Shown here in pieces: positions 9,145 through 20,485 of a stretch of DNA of 64,000 nt. The translations under genes were made by a program, and so were the position numbers. The notes under the pieces were generated by a model, which saw only the letters and a list, made by a program, of their open reading frames with translations, had not been told where the DNA came from and ran no database searches. Numbering within the stretch: position 1 is the first letter of the stretch; each line of letters starts with the position of its first letter. The DNA comes from Pezicula radicicola (lineage: Eukaryota; Ascomycota; Leotiomycetes; Helotiales; Dermateaceae), in assembly GCA_003008705.1 (NCBI GenBank), contig PDUO01000015.1, positions 625,290-689,289 of the forward strand. The letters run 5' to 3'.

Positions 9145-11160
9145 ATGGATAACAGTGGTCATGGCCCCCTCAAGGTCCCTGGCTTTAGCGACATATCTAT
9201 CTTCTACGAAATCGACCAGAAAGAGCGGTTCGTTGACGGCGCAAGCGGCTGGCTACAGGAACCTCGCGTTACGGCACGAGAGATTGCTATGATCGGCGTT
9301 ATGAATGCTTTAACAGACAAACACGACTGGCACATTAAGATCTTCGATGAGAATATCGTAGCGCGGTGGGGTGATGAAGCTCAGACGAGACCGCTTATAA
9401 GCGCAAAAGCATGGGATTGGTGCCTGGCTGAGCTTCGTGACAAGGCAGTCTATTTTAACGACACTGGCCGGATTCGAGTCTTAGATACTGGCTCTTGTGT
9501 CTGCAAGTCCGATACCCTTGTCCCTTTAGCACTACGGGATGAGCTTAAGGAGGGTGTTGCGCCATTACTTAGAGTCCCTGAGGCTGAGAAGGACTGGCAT
9601 CCTGGTTCAGACCACCAAGTTCTAAATCTCGTTCATCCGTCCTTGTTCCCGCTAGTCTATGGAAGGACTCTAGTTCTAACGGACAGAGGACAAGTCGGTA
9701 GTCTAGACGATACTCTTGAATCTTACGGTCGCGGTAATGTTGCTCCAAAACATTTAGATGAGCGCCTGGACTCTAGTAGAATTCAAAGTAATCTGGGAAG
9801 ACTTGAGACACCATTCTCCGGGCATTCCGAATCCGAACTGTATCGCTGGTCTCTACGGTTCCAGTGGCTTCCTTGCGAGGTTGAGTTTACCAAAGATTCA
9901 GGTACTGATATACGTATTACCTCTTACATTAATAACTTGCACCCGCTACACCACAAGTCATTATATTGCACAATCGAGAAGTTGATTTCACTAGTAATTA
10001 AGCCATGGAACGACGTTCTTATTAGAGGCACTCTTGGGCGCGTACCGATTCGAATCAGGACATATGGTGTAGAATGGGTCCATGATTACCCGAGTGGGAT
10101 AGGGGAAAGGGTTTCCGCTTACGTACGTAAAGAAAACAATACAACCAAGGAGTATAATGAAATACGGCAGATGGCCAAGGAATACCTTGAGATGCCAGTT
10201 CCTGGGTCAAGCGTTCCTGAGGAGCTGCCAGAAAGTTGGGATGAGAATATACACGAGATGTGGGATGCATTGATGGAGAAGCGGGAACGCATATATCACT
10301 ACGTGCATCCGGAGCCTGGGACTGCTTTTTCCTATAGTGAATGGAAGGCCGGCAAGAATAGCAAAGCAATTATCGACAAGATATATATGGGAGATGATCC
10401 AGACCTAGATCACGACTTCTACAAGGTTACACTACAAGAAACCTTCCGCAAGCAGGGCTTGCAGGTTATCGTTAAGCTCGCAGGTATTGAGCTAACTCCT
10501 GATCGACCATCTTATCCTGGTGGCAATTGGCATGTCGAAGGTTTATTAAACGAGCATATTGTAGCTACAGCAATATATTATTACGATGTCGAAAACATTA
10601 CGGAAGCACGTATATCGTTCCGTCAAGAGACTTGGTTTAACGAAGAGTACTATACTTACGACCATTATTCTCGTCAGCATGAGCCGCTTATAGATGTCTT
10701 TGGCGTAGAAGCTGAGTCTGAAGGCGGCGAGGTCGACCTTAGTCAAGCGCCAGCTACTCAGAACCTTGGCTCTGTCTCTACGCCAGAAGGTCGACTTCTT
10801 ACATGGCCTAATAATATGCAACACCGTGTTGAACCATTCTCGCTAGTAGATCAGAGTCGACCAGGTCACCGTCGCTTTATTGTATTATGGTTAGTCGACC
10901 CACATTACCGCGTGTGTTCAACTAGGAACGTACCGCCACAAAGGCATGATTGGTGGGCGGAAGCTGCACTTGCAAAAGCTGATTTTGCTGCTCGTCATCT
11001 ACCGCAAGAGGCAGTAGACATGATTTTAGAAGGAACGGATAAGTGGCCTATAGGCTTAGATGAGGCGAAGAAGTTGAGGCTAGAGCTAATGAAGGAACGT
11101 ACTTGGGCGGCCAAAGCCATAAAGGTACGTATGGGGGTATGGAACTTCTGTGAGCACTGA
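9145..11160 (+). CDS. DUF4246 family protein, probable 2-oxoglutarate/Fe(II)-dependent oxygenase fold
   Basis: A single uninterrupted exon of 671 aa. The sequence has the hallmarks of the fungal DUF4246 family: a long N-terminal region, then VKLAGIELTPDRPSYPGG followed by NWHVEGLLNEHIVATAIYYY, and a C-terminal block with MQHRVEPFSLVDQSRPGHRR and VLWLVDPHYRV. The family has no established reaction that I know of. From the sequence I infer a double-stranded beta-helix oxygenase. His463 and Glu465 form an H-x-E pair, His560 is the distal His, and Arg576 or Arg577 about 16 residues later is placed like the 2-oxoglutarate-binding Arg. No signal peptide or membrane segment is seen, so it is probably cytosolic or nuclear. 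The ATG at 9145 gives the usual N-terminus. No neighbour suggests a pathway. Confidence 0.8.
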   Translation: MDNSGHGPLKVPGFSDISIFYEIDQKERFVDGASGWLQEPRVTAREIAMIGVMNALTDKHDWHIKIFDENIVARWGDEAQTRPLISAKAWDWCLAELRDKAVYFNDTGRIRVLDTGSCVCKSDTLVPLALRDELKEGVAPLLRVPEAEKDWHPGSDHQVLNLVHPSLFPLVYGRTLVLTDRGQVGSLDDTLESYGRGNVAPKHLDERLDSSRIQSNLGRLETPFSGHSESELYRWSLRFQWLPCEVEFTKDSGTDIRITSYINNLHPLHHKSLYCTIEKLISLVIKPWNDVLIRGTLGRVPIRIRTYGVEWVHDYPSGIGERVSAYVRKENNTTKEYNEIRQMAKEYLEMPVPGSSVPEELPESWDENIHEMWDALMEKRERIYHYVHPEPGTAFSYSEWKAGKNSKAIIDKIYMGDDPDLDHDFYKVTLQETFRKQGLQVIVKLAGIELTPDRPSYPGGNWHVEGLLNEHIVATAIYYYDVENITEARISFRQETWFNEEYYTYDHYSRQHEPLIDVFGVEAESEGGEVDLSQAPATQNLGSVSTPEGRLLTWPNNMQHRVEPFSLVDQSRPGHRRFIVLWLVDPHYRVCSTRNVPPQRHDWWAEAALAKADFAARHLPQEAVDMILEGTDKWPIGLDEAKKLRLELMKERTWAAKAIKVRMGVWNFCEH

Positions 11161-12259
11161 GTTCCGGGATATTGTAGATTCAACGAATATGATAGAGGGT
11201 GGTTCTCAACTTTGGCTCGAGTAGCAACAACTTCATTAACGTATAGCTTAATATGTGGCACTAATACGCAGGGCTTCTGAAGCTGAACCCCATCCATACC
11301 CACAACTAGCCAAAACAAATAGAGGAAAGCAGACGAAGCGGCAGAAGTGAAAATGACTGAAAGCGGAGACAGAGCATTGGCTCTTGACCTCAACTTCTGG
11401 ACCAACACGATGAAAAGTCTCTCTCTTCTCCCCTTTGCTGTGAATACCCAGAAGGTTAGCATAACATTAGCAATTATATTCCTGAATATAATCCGGGAAA
11501 CGACAAAAACATCAGTTGCTATGAATACCGACCGTGTAAGATGTGCTTCTTGGAGTCTTTCACATTGACTGAAATCTAGGAAATCGCACATGGGGAGGCC
11601 TGTTGACCGCGAGACGACAGGGAACATCTTCTATTAATCAGAACCACTCTGACGTTGCAATTAAGCTCAAAACACTAGATAGGAGATAATTTGAAGCACA
11701 ATGGTTAAGTGAAGGAAATCAATTAGGCGCCGGATATCGCACGGGCGAGGATTTCTGCGAAGAGCTCGGATTACAGTATCATAAATATCCATTCTGCTAT
11801 TCTGCTACGAAGTTATCACTCCTTGCTATCCTTTCTATCATATCTCAAACAACAAAAATAAGAATATTTGGCAACCAGCCAGTCTTGTCTCCCCAACCAG
11901 GACTCAACGGTCTTCGTCCGGGGCGAGGTATCGGGAATGGATATCTCCACTGCAAAAGAAAAGTTCATCCCCATATCATCCTCAAGAGCGACGTTTGCTT
12001 TCCTCCCCTTTCCTTCGCTCGTCGCTGAATGAAAACCCGAGGTGTGAACCTCGTAAATTCACGATCTATGTATTAGAAAGAGATGATGAATGCGTGATTC
12101 GAAAGCGATGTAGAATGCGAAAGCAAGATTTTCGCCCAAATAGACCTCGCGAGACCCAGGTATTTCCAACTCCACGCCAAAACGGACAGGAAAGCCTTTT
12201 TTTTAATAAAAAAATTGAGGCATCAGGACCAGCCATCAGCCACCCCACTCTATCTTTCA
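11161..12259. other. Intergenic region between convergent genes
   Basis: The 3' regions of the DUF4246 gene (plus) and PRM1 (minus) face each other. Reading frames here are short and domain-free. I see no repeat element or RNA gene. Confidence 0.4.
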
Positions 12260-14530
12260 TTACGATTTCCGATCTCCATCCAAGTATCCGTAACTACTCG
12301 TTCTCTCATGCCCAGGCTTTACACTTGCCTCTACGCTGCGATGTCCCACATGCCCGAACTTCTCGTCCTCTGCTAAACCGCCTGATCCCCAAGCCATGTC
12401 TTCATTGCTTGGCATAGGGTGGACGGAGGATACAGGTCCGCCGAATTGTGGGAACTTGGCTTCGTTGCGGTTTGGTGACCGTGGCGATAACGAGGGTCGG
12501 TTATCACCTGTGTATCCAGCTGGTCCACCTTCAGCTCGAGTCTTGTCGCGACTTAGCATTGCGAATAGTACGCGGCAGATACCAAAGATGACAACAAGTA
12601 GCCAGAGGCAGACCAGTGCAGTTGAGATCAAAGCTTCGGTGCGGATGCCTTCAGCGAGATAGTCGGCTACTTCGACAATCGCGGAGGTAATGTCGTCGCT
12701 TGCAACACTACCAGGGGAACTAAGGAACGATTCCGTCGAGGAAGAGTTGGTGATGCTCGCTGCTGCTCCGAGGGAGAAAACATCGGGGCGAAATTCGGGG
12801 AAGGTTACATGGGCGTGGTCGCTGACCCAAGTAAGGCCTTTTTGAACACCGACAACCTTTAGCTCGATAAGGCAGTTGAAGACACCTGTGATGGGTTCAT
12901 AGAGGATGGTACCACCAAATGTCTCGTTGAGTGCTGTGTACATCTCATCAGAGAATGCATTGAGGGTATTGTTTATCGCTGTTGTAGTAGTGTTGACCCA
13001 TCCGAAGACATCATCGTTGACCTTCGTGTTGGTGTTGTTAATCACCGAGTTTGCTGAAACAGCCCAAGCCGTTGAAGCATTGTTGAGTGCTGAAACAACG
13101 GTATCGGCAAAGTCACCAACCTCGTTGGCTAAGATAGGGACTTCCTTTTCGATGACCTTCAAGACAATGTACTGGCAGAGACAGCTGAAGAGGCCTGCAA
13201 TGCCCAATGCAAGTACAAACAAGGCTGGGATCGAGGTGGCGTATGCGAAAGCCCATCGGACTAGGATTTGGCGCTTGGTGCTCTTGAACTTGGATGCAGC
13301 CTTGATTCCAGCTGTTGTTGTGTAAGGTCGAGACGCAATGTAGATGACGTCCATTGGGTCGAAAGCATGCTTCTGAAGCAGGACCGATCGCTGTTGCATG
13401 GTATGCCATCTCCAAATCTCTCGGTATGCCATGGGTATGCACACTAAGACTGCCAAGATGGTAAGAACAACGATGAATATGACACGAGCCTTGTAGATAA
13501 CCTTGACAAGACCAGTGAAAAAGTTGTTGATAGCATCATTGTCCGAGCAGAAGGTCAAAGCTTGCTTTTGGGCAACCGGAAAAACCGACTTGTCGAAGGT
13601 GTATGCCGCCATGCTCGAGTTGATGAGCTTCTTGACTTCCTCGAATGGTAGCTCGATTACCGAGTTGGTGAAGTTTTGGACTTGTGCAAAGGTTGGTATA
13701 GAAGCGTTAAGCTTGGTCAAGTCTGCATCCATCGTAGTAGGGTCGACCTTGATGCTGTTCAGCGCAGCGATCGTTGAATTAAGGTCAATAGTGGGAGGGT
13801 CGCTAGATCCTCCAAAGAGACCAGTAACATCACTAAGGCCGCTGAGGAACTTGTTCAATTCGTTTGTGAAGGATGTGACATCGCTTGATAGGTCGCCGGT
13901 AAGGGAGGCGATGGACTTGTTCATGAAGTTACCGACATCCTCGATCATCTGGATGGCAACGTGCAAGCTGCCTGAAATTGCCAATGTGATCAGGCAAACA
14001 TAGGTGGAGGTCATCATGTTGATGACGAAGAGGACAATCTCCTCAACTCCAGTCACACTAAGCATCAGCATGTCCATGAGGCCATTGACTGCACTGGTAA
14101 CCCCATCAGCAGCAAGAGCATTGACACCTTCTGATAGGTAATGGGGCATCGATGCCATCGCGCTTCCGACATTCTCAACACTGGTACATGCTGAGAGAGC
14201 TTGTGCCTTGGCTTGGGCGATGCTATGATTGATATCGCTGATGGCGAGAAGGAGCCGAACGATGATGAGTGCCAGAAGGATGGTCCATCGATTGATCCAT
14301 ACTTGTGATAATCTAGCTCGAAGGCCGAGATATGGTGTGTAGTAAGGTACGGTACTGGGTGGAGCGTCGTAGGGTGGTGCGTCTGAGGAGTAATTTCGCA
14401 TCTCGTGACCACCACCAGCGTTGAGAGATGAAGGTATCGTAGGATAGTAAGGCTGAGGCGGTTGATTCCTTGCGGTAGACATTTCTGTTTGTGAAGCTAA
14501 GAACTGCCTGAGTCCAGCCAGTGGCGACAT
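12260..14530 (-). CDS. PRM1: Plasma membrane fusion protein PRM1
   Basis: A single exon of 756 aa, starting at the ATG at 14530 (MSPLAGLRQFLASQ). The open frame continues upstream without an ATG, so this first Met is the likely start. PRM1 acts in the plasma membrane during cell-cell fusion in mating and, in filamentous fungi, hyphal fusion. The predicted topology fits: a Pro/Tyr-rich cytosolic N-terminus, membrane segments near WTILLALIIVRLLLAI, EEIVLFVINMMTSTYVCLI, VIFIVVLTILAVLVCIPMAY, IPALFVLALGIAGLFSCL and ALVCLWLLVVIFGICRVL, and two large extracellular loops rich in Asn-x-Ser/Thr sites. The C-terminus is a low-complexity cytosolic tail. Length and order match the fungal family. The plus-strand frames inside this interval are shadows. 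Confidence 0.9.
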   Translation of the reverse strand: MSPLAGLRQFLASQTEMSTARNQPPQPYYPTIPSSLNAGGGHEMRNYSSDAPPYDAPPSTVPYYTPYLGLRARLSQVWINRWTILLALIIVRLLLAISDINHSIAQAKAQALSACTSVENVGSAMASMPHYLSEGVNALAADGVTSAVNGLMDMLMLSVTGVEEIVLFVINMMTSTYVCLITLAISGSLHVAIQMIEDVGNFMNKSIASLTGDLSSDVTSFTNELNKFLSGLSDVTGLFGGSSDPPTIDLNSTIAALNSIKVDPTTMDADLTKLNASIPTFAQVQNFTNSVIELPFEEVKKLINSSMAAYTFDKSVFPVAQKQALTFCSDNDAINNFFTGLVKVIYKARVIFIVVLTILAVLVCIPMAYREIWRWHTMQQRSVLLQKHAFDPMDVIYIASRPYTTTAGIKAASKFKSTKRQILVRWAFAYATSIPALFVLALGIAGLFSCLCQYIVLKVIEKEVPILANEVGDFADTVVSALNNASTAWAVSANSVINNTNTKVNDDVFGWVNTTTTAINNTLNAFSDEMYTALNETFGGTILYEPITGVFNCLIELKVVGVQKGLTWVSDHAHVTFPEFRPDVFSLGAAASITNSSSTESFLSSPGSVASDDITSAIVEVADYLAEGIRTEALISTALVCLWLLVVIFGICRVLFAMLSRDKTRAEGGPAGYTGDNRPSLSPRSPNRNEAKFPQFGGPVSSVHPMPSNEDMAWGSGGLAEDEKFGHVGHRSVEASVKPGHERTSSYGYLDGDRKS

Positions 14531-16140
14531 CTTAGTTGAATTTCTTGTATGAATTTGTTGTGCTAGGTTGTGTATTGTACAGAGAGAAGAGTATATGTAT
14601 GAAATATTAAGGTGTAGGGTGTATGAGTACGAGTATGACTCTAGCGACGAACAGTAACAGTGAATGAAATAGGAAAGATTATTAACAGCAACAAAATTCG
14701 TCAATGAACATGAAGTATTGTCTCGCACTGCTCCGGGTTTGGGGGTTTATCAAGACAATAGTAAAGAAAAGAATGAATAACCGTTCGATTCCATTGCGCT
14801 CGAGAAGAGAAAAACACGTACAGTTAAACGAAGCCTCAAGAGACCTAATTCACGACCAAGAGCCCGAAATAGCTCGGCAAGATCTCAAACACAAAGAGAA
14901 TCTTTGTTTCCAAAATGGATCGAGGGGTCATGCGCTGATTCTCGAAGGTTTGGTGTTGACTGGATTCTTTGTTCGTTGACTGGCGCGCGCACCAGATTTA
15001 GCCGCTTTGTCGAATTGAAGGCCTAGCGACCAGTCGATTCTTTGTCTGAGCTTGGAACTGAGGCCAAGGTCAAGGTCGACAGCTGATGAGGCGCAAGACT
15101 ATTATGGGGTAAGTTCTCTTGGTCGACGTCTTACTAGTTGTGATACAAAGTGGTAAGACGATTATTGCTGCTCCTTTGTTTATTAACTTGACTTGCAATG
15201 ATTTTGGGATTAGCTGTGGATGTCGTTGGGATAGAGGCGATCCTATTATCTGTACACTTCCAAATATCGTTGCAAGGGGACACCGCTGGAGCCAGTGCGA
15301 TATACTTTGAGGTGCCCATCTTTTGAAGAAGTGGCGAACCTGTTCTGCTTTATTCGCTGGCAACAGTGAGCACAACGGTTGATAAGGTGCTCTGACGCCA
15401 TCGAAGCCATCCAGAACCATAGGAAGGTATTGAGCCCTTTACCACTATGGAGGCTGTGGTTCTAGCATCCTGGTTTATTGGCCGGAAAACCTGGTAAGTG
15501 AACAAGATCGTGGCAAGCAGGGACAGTGAAGTGAGATCTGAAAGGTTCGTGAGGTTGAAAGAAGGCATTTTTACTGGCGCATCGTCATTGGCGTTGAAAT
15601 ATTCAGGGATCCATCTTCCAGCCTCCAGAACCTGGCAGCTCCCCTGTCATCCAAAGATTTTCAACAACCGCAAACTCAATCCAGGAATTTTACATGATGA
15701 TCAAGAAGGCGGAGCTCTCCATCAAGCTCATCATCTAATCATCTGACATTGACAGCTCTGACTCAAGCATCGGACGGACCTGGACCTCGTGGAAGTTTGA
15801 AGCTCTACTTTACTTCGTACACTCCTGTAGGGCAACAGCGAATCATACCTGCAGAATCGAATGTTTCATCTCTTCTCACGGCTTTTGCCTGATTGGAAGG
15901 ACGTGTTTCCGACCACAAGCGCCCTGCCAAGAATCTTTGTAGCTTGGACGCGGGTGCGACCGACGCTTAAGTCAAAGAGGACGCCGTTGCGGTCAGCGGC
16001 AGTTGGAATAATTAAAGGTACTTAACTTGCAGCCAGCCGCCGAAACTGATACAAGTACGAGTATATGAATAGTCGTTGTATCACTTGGCGAAGGGAAAAG
16101 AAAGGAAAATTCTGCACAGATTCATAGTCTATTTCATAAC
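14531..16140. other. Intergenic region with no convincing gene
   Basis: About 1.6 kb between PRM1 (minus) and the 3' end of the ARMH3-like gene (minus). The first part is the PRM1 promoter. Several 60-116 codon frames overlap on both strands without domains or coherent introns. Nothing else recognised. Confidence 0.4.
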
Positions 16141-18317
16141 CTATTTCTTACTGATGAGTGTCTTCACGTCACCAACAACGGCTCTCGCTAGTTTCTTGAG
16201 GAAGACTCTCTCATCAACCTCGCGATATTTCTCCCAGCTATCTAAACCTTCCTTTGCTTGGATGCTCAAAGTCTCATATCCCTGCTTGATCACACCCTGA
16301 ACTTGTAAACTCGTCAAGTTTTTGCCTTTTCTCCCGGATGCGCCATCCGCGAGTAATTCGTTGTAATGAGTGCTGACATTGATCAGAGTTCCTATTGAGC
16401 TCGTAGGTCGTTTGCCTAGGTCATAACTGTCCCGGAACTTGACCAGTACCTCACCTGTCTCTACCAATTTGTAAAAGAGATCATCGTATGCGGCTGGACC
16501 GGGAAGGAATGCCTCGCCTGCAGAGAGCGACAGGGCGATGAGATTCACCACACTGTCGAGGAGGATGTCGATATGGGTAAGACTCTTTAGGTCCGCCGTG
16601 TATGTGGTGAGGAAGCGGACAAGAGAAAGGAGAGAACGAAAGAGTTCCGACCAGTGGTAGTTGAGTCGAGTACGAGATCTTGAAAGGTATGATATAATAC
16701 GAAGGATTGTACCAACGCAAAGAATATAAAGATCTACGTCCAGGCGCCGCCGCAGGTTATGATTGATGCCATCAATCATGATATCCAGAATAGAGACAGC
16801 CAGGATTCGGTCACCCCGGACTAATGGAAGGTATGGTGACCGCTGCCGACTTAAGCGCACAGGTAACTTGCTTTCTTCGCTGCATATGCGTTTACATAAA
16901 AGCTGGTCCTCGATGAATAATCGAAGGACAAGTAGGTTGACATGGGAGTATAAAGTCGTCCGCAGGGATGAATGTGCATGCTGGAGCAGGTATGATGTCA
17001 GCGACAAAAAGCTGCTGATAGGCGCTTCAGTGCCCTTCTCTGCAGGCAAGGAAACAAAGTTGAAGCAGAAGAGCTTGTTTGCATGTGCAAAATCATAAGT
17101 CGCGAGAAGTACAGCTGCTTCGCTTCCAGGCCTATATCACTTGTGAGCACTGCCTATACTTAAATGGAAATTCAAGTAAACCTACAACTTTGCAAACAAC
17201 TCCTTCGCTAATTCAGGATCAATAGCTGGAGTTGCGGGTTTTGAGCCACCAGGGGCAATGGCCCCCAAACCTAACATGCCGAGAGTACTGCTGATTGTCC
17301 ATCCTTCAGGAAGGTCCTCTTGTATATCCACATATTTGTCTCGCAATGTCGAGCACGTTGAGCCGACAGACCTTATTATCTTTTGTATGATTGCTTCATT
17401 GACAAAGTCATCAAGTCGTAAGCGATACGGATTCTGTGATTCGAACTTGTTGTAATTCGCTAGTAGGCCAAGTAAGGTAAATGGCTCGAATGCCCGAGAA
17501 GAGGTATCAGAATCTTGAATGTACTGCCACTGTTATTAAGGTTCGTTCAGTGGTGCAATCAACTTACTTTCATAAGTGAAGGGAACAGATCGCGATGCGT
17601 GAAATAAGAGAGGAGGCTTGTTTGGTATGCCCCAGATGTCACAGCCAATGTTGCTTCAATGGCTTTCTGCCGTGTATCCACTACCCTCGTCAGAACACGC
17701 AACATCAATGCCACAGTCTACCTACAACTTCTTCCGGTCTTTATAGTCACGTCCAAAGCCGCAACAAATTCTGTGAATATGGCATCGACTTGATCTAAAC
17801 CAGCAAGGACATTTATTATATCGGAGCTCGGATTTGTATATTTCTTTGGGAGAACTGCAGCAAGGAAAGCTGTGATGGTCTACTCAATTAGCTTATGTCA
17901 CATGAAGGTGGCAAAGAGGTCTCACATCAAGAGCATGCGCATCTGCCGGGGCACTTCCTGCTTTGATGCAGGCTGCTGCCCTGGAAAAAAGCAGCCTGGT
18001 TTGCGCCTATGATCCTATCAGTTCTCCTGGGCGCCTCTAATTATCCTCTTCTCGTACCTGGAGGTGTAAAAGGTCATCTGGGTTTAGCTCGTTAAGCAAT
18101 CGTTGCAACGTGGCTTTGTCTGGCTTCAGAAGAAAGAACTCCTTCCAAAAGCCCTCGGACAACTCCTGGTCTTCTTCATCCTAAAGCAAGTCAATACATC
18201 TCTCGCCCATAGTGGGATTACAATAACCCTTACCTTGAAAAGAGTATCGTAGAGTTCGACGATCTTCTGCTGAAAGACCTCTGGCCGGGCCTGCTGAGTG
18301 AGAGGAGATGGCTCCAT
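16141..18317 (-). CDS. ARMH3: ARMH3 / DUF1741 armadillo-like helical domain protein
   Basis: Seven exons on the minus strand: 18317-18234, 18180-18058, 18006-17926, 17879-17726, 17680-17568, 17529-17186 and 17131-16141. All have GT-AG introns, and together they encode 629 aa. Several acceptors were fixed by frame and family motifs: LLFSRAAACIKAG in exon 3, RQKAIEATLAV in exon 5, FTLLGLLANYNKFESQNPY in exon 6. The protein begins MEPSPLTQQARPEVFQQKI and ends with the helical DUF1741 domain (LYSHVNLLVLRLFIED, LNYHWSELFRSLLSLVRFL). It is homologous to animal C10orf76/ARMH3, which acts at the Golgi with GBF1 and PI4KB; the fungal role is inferred from that. It is transcribed divergently from ISA1, whose ATG is about 640 bp away, so the two may share an intergenic promoter. 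Confidence 0.85.
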
Positions 18318-18953
18318 GACGACGTCTCACTTCATGACAGCAAAACCCTCTAGTCGGCCTTTGAATTCCAGGAGAGCACAAGTACCGGTAGACGAGTATT
18401 CCGGATTGTCGCAAAAGACGTACTTTGTCCCCAGATACCAAAATCAATCTATTCCGGGTAGATCTACATTAAGCGTTGCCGCTAGGGAGTTTATGTTAAT
18501 CCGGCCGTTCATCTTTGTCTTGGCATACCTGTCACTTGGCGAGCTTGGGATCAACGTCACCAGGTGGAGGCTGAACGAGAAATTCGTAAAAGGGCTCACA
18601 TATGTTATGATTGCTGCGTGACATGACCTGATACATATAGACGAAATGCAGGGCAGCATTTAAAAATAAACTGTGGCCTTGCTCTAGGGGAAATCCACAA
18701 GGCGGGTTTGTTCTTATGCGGATTACGAACTCCCGATTTACTTTGATGCTGATTGGCTGAGTCCCTCGCCAAGCGGTGTTTTCCGATAGATTATGATTCC
18801 ACCAGGTCTGCTGAGAAACCAACAAACGGTCAGAAGAACATACAGATACAGTAATAATTGTCGACCATATCCGCTCCTTCAACCCTTCATGTTTTCCTTC
18901 AACCCTTTGCAATCCTCTTAATCCTATTCACCGTCGCATTAAAAACCTTTACA
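18318..18953. promoter_or_regulatory. Divergent intergenic region ARMH3-like / ISA1
   Basis: A 636-bp non-coding interval between two divergent start codons. It must contain both 5' leaders and promoters. I see no clear TATA box or repeated operator-like motif. The stretch just before the ISA1 ATG is pyrimidine-rich, as is usual for ascomycete promoters. Confidence 0.4.
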
Positions 18954-19772
18954 ATGTCTACACAACGGATTTTTGCGCCTTTGACCTCATCGTCAAGCAT
19001 CATCTATAAATTTGCCTCATCATCAGCGACTCCGTCTCTACGTCCATGCCAACATGTCCTGCGCCAGTTCTCCTCCTCCCGATACTCAAAGGGCCCCTCG
19101 TCGAAGCGCAAAATGCAAACAAGCACTGCATACCAACCATACTCCTTTGATCAACAACCTCCGCCACCGCGAAACACCGGAATCCCAGATACCTCCATTG
19201 CAGGTGGGATCCCGCAAGTCAATGACACCAGACCGCCAAAGATGACAGGGCAACATGAGGTTGAGGCCACACAGGCACACGATCAGAAGTCGAGTATTAG
19301 CGTAACGGAACAAGAGGCACAAATGACAAAGCCAACCACCGCCACCACAGCAACTCCGCAAGCCCGGCCAAAGCCAACACGGAAGCTACGTGCGCGGAAG
19401 GCAGCAATGAGTCTGACACCCGGCGCTGTGAATCAATTGCGCGAGATGCAGAATCAACCAGAAGCAAAGCTCATCAAGGTCGGGGTACGAAACCGAGGAT
19501 GTAGTGGTCTTGCGTACCATCTAGAATATGTGGAGAAACCGGGTGCTTTTGATGAGGAGGTTGTACAGGACGGTGTGAAGGTCCTGATCGACAGCAAGGC
19601 TCTTTTTAGCATCATTGGAAGCGAAATGGACTGGGTGGAGGATAAATTGAACCAGCGCTTCGTGTTTAGAAATCCTAACATTAGTACGTATCCTATCTCA
19701 CATTGGCAAAGAATTATGCTAACAGTCTTTACAGAGGAGCAATGTGGGTGTGGCGAAAGCTTCATGGTGTAA
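18954..19772 (+). CDS. ISA1: Iron-sulfur cluster assembly protein Isa1 (A-type carrier)
   Basis: Two exons, 18954-19683 and 19735-19772, encode 255 aa; the 51-nt intron splits the Lys codon of NPNIKEQCGCGESF. The A-type carrier domain occupies about residues 140-255. It holds the three cluster-binding cysteines: Cys183 in RNRGCSGLAYHLEY and Cys247/Cys249 in CGCGESF. In yeast, Isa1 works with Isa2 and Iba57 in the mitochondrial matrix to build [4Fe-4S] clusters for aconitase and lipoate synthase. The N-terminus, MSTQRIFAPLTSSSSIIYKF, is rich in Ser and basic residues and poor in acid, which fits a mitochondrial presequence. It is followed by a long low-complexity linker, longer than in yeast. 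The frame is open upstream of 18954 but without an ATG, so this Met is the start. Confidence 0.92.
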   Translation: MSTQRIFAPLTSSSSIIYKFASSSATPSLRPCQHVLRQFSSSRYSKGPSSKRKMQTSTAYQPYSFDQQPPPPRNTGIPDTSIAGGIPQVNDTRPPKMTGQHEVEATQAHDQKSSISVTEQEAQMTKPTTATTATPQARPKPTRKLRARKAAMSLTPGAVNQLREMQNQPEAKLIKVGVRNRGCSGLAYHLEYVEKPGAFDEEVVQDGVKVLIDSKALFSIIGSEMDWVEDKLNQRFVFRNPNISTYPISHWQRIMLTVFTEEQCGCGESFMV

Positions 19773-19953
19773 TTACTAGTAACATTTTCCTTCTCTGATA
19801 CGATACGACGGATCACGGTTTATTGGGCATGCATAGCATTGGGACAGGCGTTTTGGATACCACTCGTCATAGATACAGCAGATCTGAATAGACTGCATAA
19901 ATAGCGGAGTACAATAAAGAGTCGCAATGTGACTGCGATACCATTGTCTATCA

Positions 19954-20485
19954 TCAGAATACACCTTCCGTGTAATCCAGCACCCTAACATTCTGAATAA
20001 TGCCATCCAAGCTTTTCACAAAAGCCAGATGTGCCGGATCTTGTTCCAGATAATATTTCCTATCAGTCTCATTGTCAAAATGGCTCACAAATCCATGCGA
20101 AAAGCCACCCTATAGCAAACACATTAATCAGTACTATACTCGGGTGCCGAGGTCCGGCAAGGCAGGCCGACTACCTGATGTCCTTCGGGGGAATTATCTC
20201 TTCCTCCCGAGCTCTTAAGTATATATGGTTGCTTCGACGTCGGATGAATGCATTGTGTCTGGAGAGCTACCATACGCTTGCAAACCTTCAGGTCAGACGA
20301 TGAAGAGTGTTAGCAATTGGTATTGCGCCATAATCGTACGAGTAACCGACGAAATAAAGAGAGATGGGGAAAGCACCCCACTAAGGAGGGGTAATTATTG
20401 ATGATTGTATTTTTCTTACATCGTGAATAGTATCTGCGTGAGTTCCGGGCTTGAATTCAAAGAGCACTATGTGTACAATTGCCAT
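19954..20485 (-). pseudogene. Dabb (stress-responsive A/B barrel) protein with a one-base frameshift
   Basis: On the minus strand three exon-like blocks are recognisable. 20485-20420 encodes MAIVHIVLFEFKPGTHADTI. 20285-20175 encodes VCKRMVALQTQCIHPTSKQ, then SSGGRDNSPEGHQ. 20110-19954 encodes SHGFVSHFDNETDRKYYL, then DPAHLAFVKSL and ending YTEGVF plus TGA. Together they match the about 110-aa fungal Dabb family, dimeric alpha/beta-barrel proteins. Exons 1 and 2 end in phase 0, but the last block reads correctly only in the +1 frame. A run of five A at 20100-20104 (TTTTT on the coding strand) appears to contain one extra base. With the conserved intron joins, translation would stop at a TGA after about 70 aa. 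It is either a recently broken gene or a homopolymer sequencing error; no alternative GT-AG pair I tried restores the frame. Confidence 0.75.

Noticed and set aside
10995..11627. 210-codon minus-strand frame overlapping the end of the DUF4246 gene
   Set aside because: No domain, half of it antisense to a well-supported gene.
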